Source: an uncultured Acetatifactor sp. | GTDB taxonomy: Bacteria; Bacillota; Clostridia; Lachnospirales; Lachnospiraceae | Length of the DNA: 64,000 nt | Direction: 5' to 3' | Assembly (NCBI GenBank): GCA_910577665.1 | Contig: CAJTOJ010000014.1 | Span: 22,389-86,388, forward strand | Shown: piece by piece, positions 34,318 through 43,597 of the stretch | Position numbering within the stretch: position 1 is the stretch's first letter | Layout: each line of letters starts with the position of its first letter | Notes under the pieces: model-generated | What the model was told of the DNA's origin: nothing | The model's input: only the letters and a program-made list of their open reading frames with translations | The model's database searches: none | Program-made: the position numbers and the translations under genes

Positions 34318-36093
34318 ATGGCCATGAAAGCAGCAAGATGCCTTTTGGCAACGTTTATGGCAGCAATGGTGCTGTTGTCTGCCTGCGTCCCCTTTGGCGG
34401 GAATAGGGAAAAAGATGTACTGACCTGGGGGATTTGGAGCGGCTATGAAGAATTTCTAAAATTGTGCCAGGAATCCTGCCCGGATATCGGCCTGGAGATA
34501 CTTTCTTATACTGGAAGTAATCGCACCGGTTACAGTTGGGCGCAGATGCGGGGGGACGATATTCCGGATATCTTTATCACATCTCAGATTCTGGATAAGG
34601 AACTGGCCAGAGAACGGCTGGTGGATCTGTCCGGACAACCGTTTATGAGCCAGTTTCCCACCGCGGTTCTGGACCAGGTGGCTATTGACGGAGGGGTTTA
34701 CCTGCTGCCGGTAAACTATGTCATGTATGGTATTTACTATAATGAGACATTGATGGAAGAAAACGGCTGGGAGGTTCCGGCCGACTTTGCGCAGCTGGAA
34801 GCCCTGTGCGGCAAGATACGGGAAAAGGGGATGATTCCAGGTATTCTGGGCACGCAGCTTACGGGCAATGCTTTTTCAGCTGTGTTTAATCTGGCCAAGA
34901 CGGACTGGCTCACCACGCCGGAAGGGCTTGCATGGGAGAAGGAGTTTCTGGCGGGAACAGCTACGGCGGAAGGTATGTGGGAAGGCACCATGGAATACGT
35001 CCAACGGTATATAGAGATGGGGATGTTTACCACTGATCCGGAAGACAGGGGCAATCCGAATCTGGTTTTAGACTATCTGGGCAACCGCAAGGCGGTATTC
35101 TGCACTATGGTGCTTCCTGTCAATATCACAGAATTGCCGGATACCGGTGACAAGCTGGGGATGATGCCTTATATCGGGAAGGATGGCAGCAAGAATATCT
35201 ACATGTACAATCCGGGCAGCTATATCGGGATCAGCAGGCGTCTCTTGGAGCCGGGAAATGAGAAGAAACTGGAAAATGCCATCCGGATCCTCTCTTTGTT
35301 GTATTCGCCTAAAGGGCAGGATTGTTTCATCAGCCAGGAGACCCCTTGTGTCATGAGTGCATTAAATAGTGCGGATGTGCCGGAGGATTCCTTGATCTAT
35401 GATGCCCACCAGGCCATGCGGGAGGGTAAGGCGTTTCCCATGACCTATGTGGGCTGGGAGAATGTGCTGACAGATATAGGGCAAGCATACAAGGAATGGT
35501 TCAGGGGAGAGAATGGTATGGACGGGCCAGGGTGCATAACCCGGATGGACGAATTACAACAGAGCCATATGGACAATTCCCGGCTGCTCTATTTCTGTGA
35601 GAGCAAGGAGGACTTTACCATAGAGGAGACCGGGCAGCTGCTTGGCAAGGCACTTGGCAGTGCTGAGGAGGCAGACGCAGCAGTGATTCCCGTTGGTGGG
35701 TATTGGGTCCAGGGCATGGAGCTGAAGGCGGGCATCACTAGTAAGCTCTATGAAGGCAGAATCAACCGGGAGATTGCCAATATGATCTGTCCTGCATATG
35801 ATGAGGGATATGCGGTGGCAACCATGACAGGGGCGCAGGTGAAGGAACTGGTACAGGCCGGGCTGGACATAAACGGGGAGGGGGCTGTTTTCCCTTATGT
35901 CCTGGTGACACGTGGCGGCGGGGAACTGGAGGAAGATACAGAATATAAGGTGGTATTCCTGATAGGCAGTTATACAGAGGAAGCTGCACAGACCTATCAG
36001 ATACAGGAAATAAAAGGTTCAGTGAAAGAGATATGGTACACTTACCTGCAAGAGCAGCAGGTGGTTTCCCCGGAAGGCAATCCATGGGAATGA
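34318..36093 (+). CDS. Solute-binding lipoprotein with 5'-nucleotidase C-like tail (first)
   Basis: A 591-residue protein; start 34318 with AGAGGAGATGG upstream. The lipobox is LLSAC near Cys23. Residues about 30-410 form a periplasmic-binding-protein type 2 fold (VLTWGIWSGYEEFLKLC, DDIPDIFITSQ, LLPVNYVMYGIYYN). The last ~150 residues (LLGKALGSAEEADAAVIPVG onward, with the YAVATMTGAQVKELVQAGL helix) resemble the C-terminal domain of 5'-nucleotidases, but there is no metallophosphatase domain, so it is likely a ligand-binding or interaction module. No permease is present in this operon. With the next two genes it probably senses a solute for the histidine kinase rather than importing it. Confidence 0.8.
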   Translation: MAMKAARCLLATFMAAMVLLSACVPFGGNREKDVLTWGIWSGYEEFLKLCQESCPDIGLEILSYTGSNRTGYSWAQMRGDDIPDIFITSQILDKELARERLVDLSGQPFMSQFPTAVLDQVAIDGGVYLLPVNYVMYGIYYNETLMEENGWEVPADFAQLEALCGKIREKGMIPGILGTQLTGNAFSAVFNLAKTDWLTTPEGLAWEKEFLAGTATAEGMWEGTMEYVQRYIEMGMFTTDPEDRGNPNLVLDYLGNRKAVFCTMVLPVNITELPDTGDKLGMMPYIGKDGSKNIYMYNPGSYIGISRRLLEPGNEKKLENAIRILSLLYSPKGQDCFISQETPCVMSALNSADVPEDSLIYDAHQAMREGKAFPMTYVGWENVLTDIGQAYKEWFRGENGMDGPGCITRMDELQQSHMDNSRLLYFCESKEDFTIEETGQLLGKALGSAEEADAAVIPVGGYWVQGMELKAGITSKLYEGRINREIANMICPAYDEGYAVATMTGAQVKELVQAGLDINGEGAVFPYVLVTRGGGELEEDTEYKVVFLIGSYTEEAAQTYQIQEIKGSVKEIWYTYLQEQQVVSPEGNPWE

Positions 36094-36183
36094 CCAGGAA
36101 CTGACAGACAGGGGAAGTCTGTTCCTGGCAGGACAAGGGCAGATGGAACCTGGTGCATGTGGGGGAAAAGAGAGGGGGATCAT

Positions 36184-38031
36184 ATGGGGAGAAGGAAATG
36201 GAGGAAGCTTTTCCTGGCAGGTCTGGTGGCAGGAAGCCTGCTGGCGGGATGTGGCAGGGATCCGGGCCAGGAAGCGGAGAGCGGGAATGGGAAGGAGAAA
36301 GTGACCATTGCCTTCTGGGGTGACCAGCTGACGGAACAGTATGGGAAATATCTCCAGGAGTCATTTCCGGAGGTGGAATTTGAGTTCTATGCGGCTACGA
36401 ATTCCACGGACTTTTACCGGTTTAAGGAAAGCATGGGGGATCTGCCGGACATATTGACGGTCCGGCGGTTTTCCCTGCGGGATGTGGCAGACTGGAAGGA
36501 CTCCCTTATGGATCTGAGTGATACGGATCTGGCGAATACGTTTCACCAGTCGTATCTGCGCAGCTATACCTATAGTGACGGGGTGGTAAACTGGCTGCCG
36601 GCCTGTGCGGAGGTGGACAGTATCCTGGTGAACAAGACACTGCTGGACGCCAATGAGATTCCCCTGCCGTCCAACTATGAGGAATTTGTGGATGTATGTG
36701 GCAGGCTGCAGGAGCTTGGCATCCGTCCCATGGTGACGAACTTTACAGCAGACTATGCCTGTATGGAGGTCCTGCAGGGACTTTCGGCTTCCCTCTTGAT
36801 GTCCTATGAAGGAAGGGAGTGGAGACAGCTATACGAGAGCGGGCAGACAGACCAGCTTGATGAGGAGGTCTGGATACCGGTGCTGGAACGTATGCAGGAA
36901 TTTATTGATTACGCCCGGATCACAGAGGCAGATACAGAAGAAGGGTTTAAGGTGTTTGACCTGTATACCGCGGGACAGGCAGCTATGGTCAGAGGGATCG
37001 GTGAGGAAGCAGAGCGGTATGGCAGGGACAGAACCACTGTGATGATGCCCTACTTTGGGGAATCGGAAGAAGACAACTGGTACTTGACGTATCCGGCTTT
37101 CCAGGTAGCGGCCAGTGCCAGGGCGGAGGAGAGCAAAGAGCGGAAGGAACTGATCCTGGATGTGATGGAGACCATGCTCAGTGAGGAGGGACTGCGGCAT
37201 ATTTCCTCCAGCCAGAACATGATACCTTACAGCAAAGGCGTGACCATAGAACTTTCCCCGGCCATGGCTTATCTACAGCCTTGTATAGAGAAGAAACATC
37301 TGTATATCCGGCTTGCCTCTGCGGACATGTTTTCCGCTTCCAGGGAGGTGGTCCAGGGCATGATCGCAGGAATATACCCGGATGCCCATGCTGCTTTCGC
37401 CGCATTTAACCAGGCCTTGCAGCAGGTAGAGGAAGAGAAGCCGACGGTGGCTCACATTGATACGGCGTATCCTTACGCCTTCCGGCCGGAAGGTGGCAGC
37501 CAGGCAGCTTCCGCGGTGCTGAATACGGTCCGGGAGTCTCTGGGGACACAGTTTCTGATAGGGCAGTCCATCCATGTGGCAGGGAATGTGGCAGCGGGGG
37601 ATTACACAGAAGAGCAGCTGCATTATCTGACCATGGGAGAGACACCGGATATTCTGCTGTGTGAAATGACAGGTGAGCAGATCTACCAGTATCTGGAATA
37701 TGTGTTGTCCACACCTGGCAGGCGCGGTTCCGTATGCAATGACTCCTCTCTGTATGTATCCTGTGGATTCGAGATGGTGATACGGAAAACGGAAGACAGC
37801 TATGTAGTGGAACAGCTGACAGTGGATGGCCAGGATATGGACAGGGGGCAGGTGTATTCCATGGCGGTTCTGGGCAATGAGGAACTGATGCTGCGGGAAG
37901 CCCTGGCTGCGGCGGGGATCATGGATTATACCAGAACGACAAAGGCGTATAAACAGATTGTGGTGGACTGGCTGGCCCAGGAGGGAAGACAGCTTGTTGC
38001 GCCAACTGACTATATCACCCTTCTACAGTGA
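36184..38031 (+). CDS. Solute-binding lipoprotein with 5'-nucleotidase C-like tail (second)
   Basis: A 615-residue protein; ATG 36184 with GAGGGGG upstream. The lipobox SLLAGC gives Cys at about residue 23. The binding-protein domain (VTIAFWGDQLTEQYGKYLQ, DLPDILTVRRFS, NWLPACAEVDSILVNKTLL) spans about 40-410. From about 425 a 5'-nucleotidase C-like domain follows (FLIGQSIHVAGNVAAGDY, then the MTGEQIYQYLEYVL helix, VDGQDMDRGQVYSM). It has the same architecture as its upstream neighbour but is clearly diverged from it, so the pair may recognise two parts or two forms of a ligand. It is followed after 39 bp by a hybrid histidine kinase. The sensor role is inference. Confidence 0.8.
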   Translation: MGRRKWRKLFLAGLVAGSLLAGCGRDPGQEAESGNGKEKVTIAFWGDQLTEQYGKYLQESFPEVEFEFYAATNSTDFYRFKESMGDLPDILTVRRFSLRDVADWKDSLMDLSDTDLANTFHQSYLRSYTYSDGVVNWLPACAEVDSILVNKTLLDANEIPLPSNYEEFVDVCGRLQELGIRPMVTNFTADYACMEVLQGLSASLLMSYEGREWRQLYESGQTDQLDEEVWIPVLERMQEFIDYARITEADTEEGFKVFDLYTAGQAAMVRGIGEEAERYGRDRTTVMMPYFGESEEDNWYLTYPAFQVAASARAEESKERKELILDVMETMLSEEGLRHISSSQNMIPYSKGVTIELSPAMAYLQPCIEKKHLYIRLASADMFSASREVVQGMIAGIYPDAHAAFAAFNQALQQVEEEKPTVAHIDTAYPYAFRPEGGSQAASAVLNTVRESLGTQFLIGQSIHVAGNVAAGDYTEEQLHYLTMGETPDILLCEMTGEQIYQYLEYVLSTPGRRGSVCNDSSLYVSCGFEMVIRKTEDSYVVEQLTVDGQDMDRGQVYSMAVLGNEELMLREALAAAGIMDYTRTTKAYKQIVVDWLAQEGRQLVAPTDYITLLQ

Positions 38032-38070
38032 GAACCTGTGGGAAGCGGCTGAAGAGAGGATGGATCTGGT

Positions 38071-40731
38071 GTGGGTTTGAAGGAAAAGCGGAAAATAAAT
38101 AATTTCATATTGCCAGTGCTATCCCTGGTTGGTCTGCTCCTTTTCCTTGTGGCTGGGGGAAGCTATTTTACTGGATACCTGCAGGATCAGATCTTCAAAG
38201 AGCGTACTACCCAGCTCAATGAGATCACATCCCAGGTGCGTGCCAATCTGGGGAATGCGCTGGATTTCCACTGGAATTACCTGGTCTGTGCGGTGAATCT
38301 GCTAAAGGGACAGGAATTTGTCTCTGTGGAGGAGGTGTCCCGGGTCATGGGGGAAACGCAAGCGGTGATGGAAACAGACCAGTATGATGCTACGCTGGTG
38401 ATGCTGGACAGCCAGGGGAATTGCTATGATGCTGCCGGGAAACATGGTGTCTGGTCGGATATTGACATGATCTCCGGCGGAGAGGACAGGTATACCTTTA
38501 TTTCCGACAGCTCCATTTACCAGGGCAGCTACTGGGCTTTTGTACAGAAGCTGGATAAACCCCTTCAGATGGAAGGAACCAGTACCAGCTTCACCCATGT
38601 GCTTCTTCTGAAGGATGTGCAGTCTATCACCCGGTATTATGATAGTGCCGCCTATGGGAGCCAGAATGAGACCTATATTTTGAAGAGTAATGGCACGCGG
38701 ATGCATGATGACACTTCCCGGAAGAGAACCATCCAGGCCTACAATGTGCTCAAGGTACTGGAGGAGATGGAAGGGCAGGCGATCCGGGATATTAGGGCGG
38801 CCATAGGAGAACAGAGGACAATCAGTACAAATTTCAAGTATAATGGAAGGGAATATTATTATTGCCTTACATCACTGACAGAGTATGACACATTGCTGCT
38901 GTTCCTGATACCTGCGGAGTATGTGGCTTCGGGAACTGTGGAAATGGTGGAAACCATTATAAGGATGCTGCTGGCCCTGTCCTTATCCCTGCTGCTGTTA
39001 CTGATTCTGGTGGCGGTATCTATAACCAGACAACAGAGCAGCGCAAGGCTGTTCAGGCAGGAGCAGGAGAACCTGCGCAGGCAGGAAGAGCTGAATGGGA
39101 AACTGGAAGAGACCAATGCCATGCTGGCACGGTCCAAAGAGACAGCAGAGCAGGCTTTCCGGATCGCAGAGGAGGCCAACAAGGCCAAAAGCTCTTTCCT
39201 TTCCAACATGAGCCATGATATCCGTACGCCAATGAACGCCATTGTAGGATTTGCCACCTTGTTAGCCAGGGATGCGGAGAATCCGGAGAAGGTGCGGGAA
39301 TATACCAGGAAAATCACTGTTTCCAGCCAGCACCTGCTGGGGTTGATCAACGACATCCTGGATATCAGCAAGATCGAAGCAGGCAAAACAGTGCTGAATC
39401 TGTCCGATGAAAATATTGTGGATCTGGTGGAGAACATTGACTCCATTATCCGCCCCCAGATGAAAGCGAAAGGACATACCTTTGAGGTGTACAGCAGGGA
39501 CATCCGGCATGAGCAGGTGATCATGGATAAGCTCCGTCTGAACCAGATCCTGCTGAATCTGCTGTCCAATGCAGTAAAATACACGCCGGAAGGAGGCAAT
39601 GTGACACTGACTGTCCAGGAACTGCCAAAACATGCCAGACAGCTGGCCCATTTCCGGTTTGTGGTGGCTGATGACGGTTATGGCATGAGTGAGGAGTACC
39701 AGCAGAAGATCTTCCAGGCCTTTACCAGGGAGGAGGACAGTGTCACCAACAAGATCCAGGGAACCGGCCTGGGAATGGCCATCACCAAGAACCTGCTGGA
39801 CTTAATGGGCGGGAAGATCACAGTGGCAAGCCAGAAGGGAAAAGGATCTGTCTTCACGGTGGAACTGGAACTACAGATCAGCGAACAGGCTGTTGACCAG
39901 GGCTTCTGGGAGAAACATGGGATCACCAGACTTCTGGCAGTGGATGACGAGGAAGTCATCTGCCAGAATATCCAGATAACCATGGAAGGAACCGGCGTGA
40001 CAGTGGACTATGCCCTGGATGGACATACCGCAGTGGACATGGCCAAGCAGGCTGAAGAGGAGGGACGGCCTTACCATATTGTCCTGCTGGACTGGAAGAT
40101 GCCAGGGATAGACGGAGTGGATACAGCAAAGAGTATCCGCAGGGAGATCCCCAAAGAGATTCCCATTCTGGTCCTGACCAGCTATGACTGGCCGGAGATC
40201 GAGGAGGCAGCCAGGGAGGCAGGGGTGAATGCGTTCCTTTCCAAGCCCTTCTTCCTTACCAGCTTCCGGCAGAAGGTGGATGCGGTCCTGGGGCATGAGG
40301 AGAATACCCCGCCGAAGGAGACAGTGGAACAGAGCATCCTGCATGGGATGCATATCCTGGTGGCAGAAGACAATGAGATCAATGCGGAGATCCTGGGAGA
40401 ACTGCTTGACATGGCAGGTGCTTCCTGCGACATCTGTGAAAACGGAAAACTTGCAGTGGAAGCTTTTGAGAAGTCGATCCCGGGACAATACCAGCTTGTG
40501 CTGATGGATGTGCAGATGCCGGTGATGAACGGCTATGAAGCCACAAAGGCGATCCGGGATCTGGGCCACCCGCTGGCATTGAAGATTCCGATCATTGCCA
40601 TGACTGCAAATGCTTTCGCGGAAGATATCAGGGATGCCCTGGAGGCCGGGATGAACGCCCATGTGGCCAAACCAGTTGACATGGCGGTGCTGGAACAGAC
40701 GGTGAAGGCAGTTCTGGGAGAGATGGCATGA
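38071..40731 (+). CDS. Hybrid sensor histidine kinase with two receiver domains
   Basis: An 886-residue membrane kinase; GTG start at 38071. One helix at about 13-35, an extracellular sensor of about 255 residues (dCache-like: YWAFVQKLDKPLQMEG, LFLIPAEYV), a second helix at 298-325, and a coiled coil. The HisKA motif is MSHDIRTPMNAI, and the ATPase motifs are LLNLLSNAVKYTPEGG, DDGYGMS and GTGLGMAITKNL. Two receiver domains follow, with phospho-acceptor Asp in LLDWKMPGIDG and LMDVQMPVMNG. There is no DNA-binding or other output domain, and no separate response regulator adjoins. The upstream binding lipoproteins probably present the ligand to its sensor domain. Confidence 0.9.
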   Translation: MGLKEKRKINNFILPVLSLVGLLLFLVAGGSYFTGYLQDQIFKERTTQLNEITSQVRANLGNALDFHWNYLVCAVNLLKGQEFVSVEEVSRVMGETQAVMETDQYDATLVMLDSQGNCYDAAGKHGVWSDIDMISGGEDRYTFISDSSIYQGSYWAFVQKLDKPLQMEGTSTSFTHVLLLKDVQSITRYYDSAAYGSQNETYILKSNGTRMHDDTSRKRTIQAYNVLKVLEEMEGQAIRDIRAAIGEQRTISTNFKYNGREYYYCLTSLTEYDTLLLFLIPAEYVASGTVEMVETIIRMLLALSLSLLLLLILVAVSITRQQSSARLFRQEQENLRRQEELNGKLEETNAMLARSKETAEQAFRIAEEANKAKSSFLSNMSHDIRTPMNAIVGFATLLARDAENPEKVREYTRKITVSSQHLLGLINDILDISKIEAGKTVLNLSDENIVDLVENIDSIIRPQMKAKGHTFEVYSRDIRHEQVIMDKLRLNQILLNLLSNAVKYTPEGGNVTLTVQELPKHARQLAHFRFVVADDGYGMSEEYQQKIFQAFTREEDSVTNKIQGTGLGMAITKNLLDLMGGKITVASQKGKGSVFTVELELQISEQAVDQGFWEKHGITRLLAVDDEEVICQNIQITMEGTGVTVDYALDGHTAVDMAKQAEEEGRPYHIVLLDWKMPGIDGVDTAKSIRREIPKEIPILVLTSYDWPEIEEAAREAGVNAFLSKPFFLTSFRQKVDAVLGHEENTPPKETVEQSILHGMHILVAEDNEINAEILGELLDMAGASCDICENGKLAVEAFEKSIPGQYQLVLMDVQMPVMNGYEATKAIRDLGHPLALKIPIIAMTANAFAEDIRDALEAGMNAHVAKPVDMAVLEQTVKAVLGEMA

Positions 40732-40836
40732 CAAAGCCGGATGGCAGAAAGCCCAGATGTGCACCACAGGATGTACGGATGATGAATAGAAAATGCAAGC
40801 TGATCTATAAAAAAAGGCAGAAAGGGGACACCTACA

Positions 40837-42309
40837 ATGAGAGTACTGATGTTTGACATTGACACATTGCGGGCAGACCATATGGGCTGCTATGGCTACG
40901 GCAGGGATACCACACCGGTGATGGACCAGGTGGCAAGGGAAGGGGTGCGGTTTGATGACTATTATTGTCCCAATGCACCGTGTCTGCCTTCCCGGGCGTC
41001 CATGATCAGTGGCCAGTATGGCATTCACAATGGGATCGTAGGGCATGGGGGAACTGCAGCGGACATGCGTCTCCAGGGCAGTACCAGGAGTTTTACCGAT
41101 GACATGTCGGAAAACGGCCTGTTCATGCAATTTCGACGGGCAGGAATGCGCACAGTGTCCTTCTCCACTTTTGCGGAGCGGCACAGTGCATGGTGGTTCA
41201 ATGCAGGCTTCCATGAATGCTACAACGTGGGATGCCGGGGTGCAGAGTCTGCCGAGATGGTGACACCCCGTGTGCTGGAATGGCTGGAGAAAAACGGGGA
41301 ACAGGACAACTGGATGATGCATGTGCATTTCTGGGATCCCCACACCCCATACAGGACACCAGCAGATTACAGATGTCCCCTGGAGGGTACATCCATGCCG
41401 GATGACTGGATCACACAGGAGATCTTTGAAGAACATCTGCGTCATATAGGTCCCCATGGTGCCAACGAAATCAATATGTGGAATGATGATCATTTTGCTG
41501 CCTGGCCGAAGCATCCGGGCAGGCTGGATACGCTGGCGCAGGCAAAAGAATTCCTGGACCAGTATGACTATGGGGTACGGTATACGGATGATAATATTGG
41601 CAGGATACTGGGATGGCTGAAAGACCATGGACTCTATGGGGATGACCTGGCAGTGATCATAACGGCAGACCATGGGGAGGATCTGGGTGAATTCGGGGTC
41701 TATGCGGAACACGGTATGGCGGACGAGCCGGTGTGCCGGATTCCCTTGATCATCCGCTGGCCGGGAATGCAGAGAGGCACGGTGGCAAAGGGATTCTACG
41801 ACAACACGGATCTGGCGCCTACCGTACAGGAACTGCTGGGGGTGCCGAAGACGGATCCTGGGCGGTACCGCTACGATGGAGTGTCTTTTGCACCAGCCCT
41901 GCGGGATGGCACCGGCACTGCAAAACCTTATGCCGTACTGACCCAGTGTGCCCATGTGTGCCAGCGAAGCGTGCGGTTCGAGGACTACATTTACATCCGT
42001 ACGGTGCACGGAGGATATCATCTGCTGCCGGATGAGATGCTGTTTGACATTAGGAAAGATCCTCACGAACAGCATAACCTGGCACCGGTGCGTCCGGATC
42101 TCTGTGCCAGGGGTGCGAAGATGATCCTGGACTGGAACGATGCCATGATGAAGACTTCCCGCACGGATGTGGATCCCATGTGGACAGTGATGCGGGAAGG
42201 CGGTCCGGAACACTGCAGGGGACACTTACCAGCTTACATCCAGCGTCTTACTGGTACATCCCGGGAATATGGCATAGAACTTCTCAAGGAAAAATATGGG
42301 GAAGAATAG
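40837..42309 (+). CDS. Sulfatase (arylsulfatase family S1, Cys-type)
   Basis: A 490-residue enzyme. The metal-binding start is DIDTLRADHMGCYGYGRDTTP (residues 7-27), and the formylglycine site is CLPSR (Cys49-Arg53), the C-x-P-S-R pattern modified by anaerobic maturases. Later TADHGEDLGEFGVYAEHG supplies the second metal site. It hydrolyses sulfate esters, probably from a sulfated glycan such as mucin O-glycan or glycosaminoglycan. There is no signal peptide, so it acts in the cytoplasm on imported fragments. An AAAGGGG site precedes the ATG. It lies 105 bp after the histidine kinase gene and 151 bp before its maturase. Confidence 0.92.
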   Translation: MRVLMFDIDTLRADHMGCYGYGRDTTPVMDQVAREGVRFDDYYCPNAPCLPSRASMISGQYGIHNGIVGHGGTAADMRLQGSTRSFTDDMSENGLFMQFRRAGMRTVSFSTFAERHSAWWFNAGFHECYNVGCRGAESAEMVTPRVLEWLEKNGEQDNWMMHVHFWDPHTPYRTPADYRCPLEGTSMPDDWITQEIFEEHLRHIGPHGANEINMWNDDHFAAWPKHPGRLDTLAQAKEFLDQYDYGVRYTDDNIGRILGWLKDHGLYGDDLAVIITADHGEDLGEFGVYAEHGMADEPVCRIPLIIRWPGMQRGTVAKGFYDNTDLAPTVQELLGVPKTDPGRYRYDGVSFAPALRDGTGTAKPYAVLTQCAHVCQRSVRFEDYIYIRTVHGGYHLLPDEMLFDIRKDPHEQHNLAPVRPDLCARGAKMILDWNDAMMKTSRTDVDPMWTVMREGGPEHCRGHLPAYIQRLTGTSREYGIELLKEKYGEE

Positions 42310-42460
42310 AAGACACAGTCCGGATGGGGCAAAGACAGGAAAGAGCAGTGGCGGAGGAAGGTAAACACAACAGTGGAGAACGGGAAGCACGGCAGCCGGT
42401 TACGGTGAGGCACAGCGGCCAGGAATGGGGCGTGGAAAACTGTGGGAGTGAGGAGATGAC

Positions 42461-43597
42461 ATGGAATGTATCATGGTGAAGCCAGCATCCGGGCTGTGCA
42501 ATATGCGCTGTGGATATTGTTTCTATGCGGATGAGATGAACCATAGGCAGCAGGCTTCCTACGGAATCATGGACCAGGAAACCGCTGAGAGCGTGATCCG
42601 GAAGGTTCTGGCCCGGGAAAAAGACGGCTGTACCTTTGCCTTCCAGGGAGGGGAGCCTACCCTGGCCGGGCTGGACTTTTACCGGCACTGGCTGCAGACA
42701 GAAGAAAAATACAATGTAAAGGGAATCCCTGTTTTCCATGCCTTGCAGACCAATGGCTCCCTGCTGGATCAGGCGTGGTGTGAGTTCCTGGCCCGGCACC
42801 ATTTCCTGGTAGGGCTGTCCGTGGACGGGATCAAGGCCACACATGATGCTTTCCGGAAAGGAGCAAAGGGGGAGGATACCTATTTCCGTACCCTGGAGGC
42901 GGCAGAACATCTGAAACAGGCAGGTGTGGAGTTTAATGTGCTGACTGTGGTGAACAGCCGGACAGCGCCGAAGATCCGGCGGATCTATGAGCAATACAGA
43001 AAGCTGGGATTTGTCTGGCAGCAGTACATCGCCTGTCTGGATCCGGTGGGGGAGAAACAGGGCAGGCAGGAATACTCACTGACACCTAAGGCCTATGGGC
43101 AGTTCCTTATAGACCTGTTTGAACTATGGGAAATAGACGTGAGACGAGGAGAACAGCCCTACATCAGGCAATTTGACAATTATGTGGGGATCCTGCTGGG
43201 ACAGGAACCTGAGTCCTGTGAACAGAGGGGATACTGTAGCCGGCAGACCGTGATAGAGTCCGATGGCAGTGTGTATCCCTGTGATTTCTATGTGATGGAC
43301 CAGTACCGGCTGGGAACCCTGGCCACAGAGGAATGGGAAGCCATTGAGTCCAGGAGAAAGGAACTGCGGTTTTCGGAACGCTCCCTGGATCATGCAGAAA
43401 CATGTAGGAACTGCGAGTACTTCCGCCTCTGCCGGGGTGGCTGTCACAGACACCGGGAACAGCCTGGCACGGCAGAGGGGGAGAACTATTTCTGCGAATC
43501 TTACCGGATGTTTTTTCATGCATGTCTGCCAGCACTTAAGAGGATTGCAGCGGCGTGTGGGCGGCGAGCATTTTCTCCCGGATCAGAACTGCCGTGA
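42461..43597 (+). CDS. Anaerobic sulfatase-maturating enzyme (radical SAM)
   Basis: A 378-residue protein. The radical SAM cluster is CNMRCGYC (Cys13, Cys17, Cys20), followed by AFQGGEPTLAG for SAM binding. The C-terminal SPASM region holds auxiliary Fe-S cysteines (CEQRGYCSRQ, YPCDFYV, CRNCEYFRLCRGGC, NYFCESY). It oxidises the active-site Cys of the neighbouring sulfatase to formylglycine without oxygen. The adjacent sulfatase has exactly the C-x-P-S-R motif it needs. Its 3' end overlaps the convergent DUF89 gene by 62 bp. Confidence 0.94.
   Translation: MECIMVKPASGLCNMRCGYCFYADEMNHRQQASYGIMDQETAESVIRKVLAREKDGCTFAFQGGEPTLAGLDFYRHWLQTEEKYNVKGIPVFHALQTNGSLLDQAWCEFLARHHFLVGLSVDGIKATHDAFRKGAKGEDTYFRTLEAAEHLKQAGVEFNVLTVVNSRTAPKIRRIYEQYRKLGFVWQQYIACLDPVGEKQGRQEYSLTPKAYGQFLIDLFELWEIDVRRGEQPYIRQFDNYVGILLGQEPESCEQRGYCSRQTVIESDGSVYPCDFYVMDQYRLGTLATEEWEAIESRRKELRFSERSLDHAETCRNCEYFRLCRGGCHRHREQPGTAEGENYFCESYRMFFHACLPALKRIAAACGRRAFSPGSELP

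Noticed and set aside
39871..42225. A 784-codon open frame on the minus strand
   Set aside because: It runs antisense to the histidine kinase end and the sulfatase, is rich in His and Pro, has no ribosome site, and matches no protein type; it is a shadow of the sulfatase's codon pattern.
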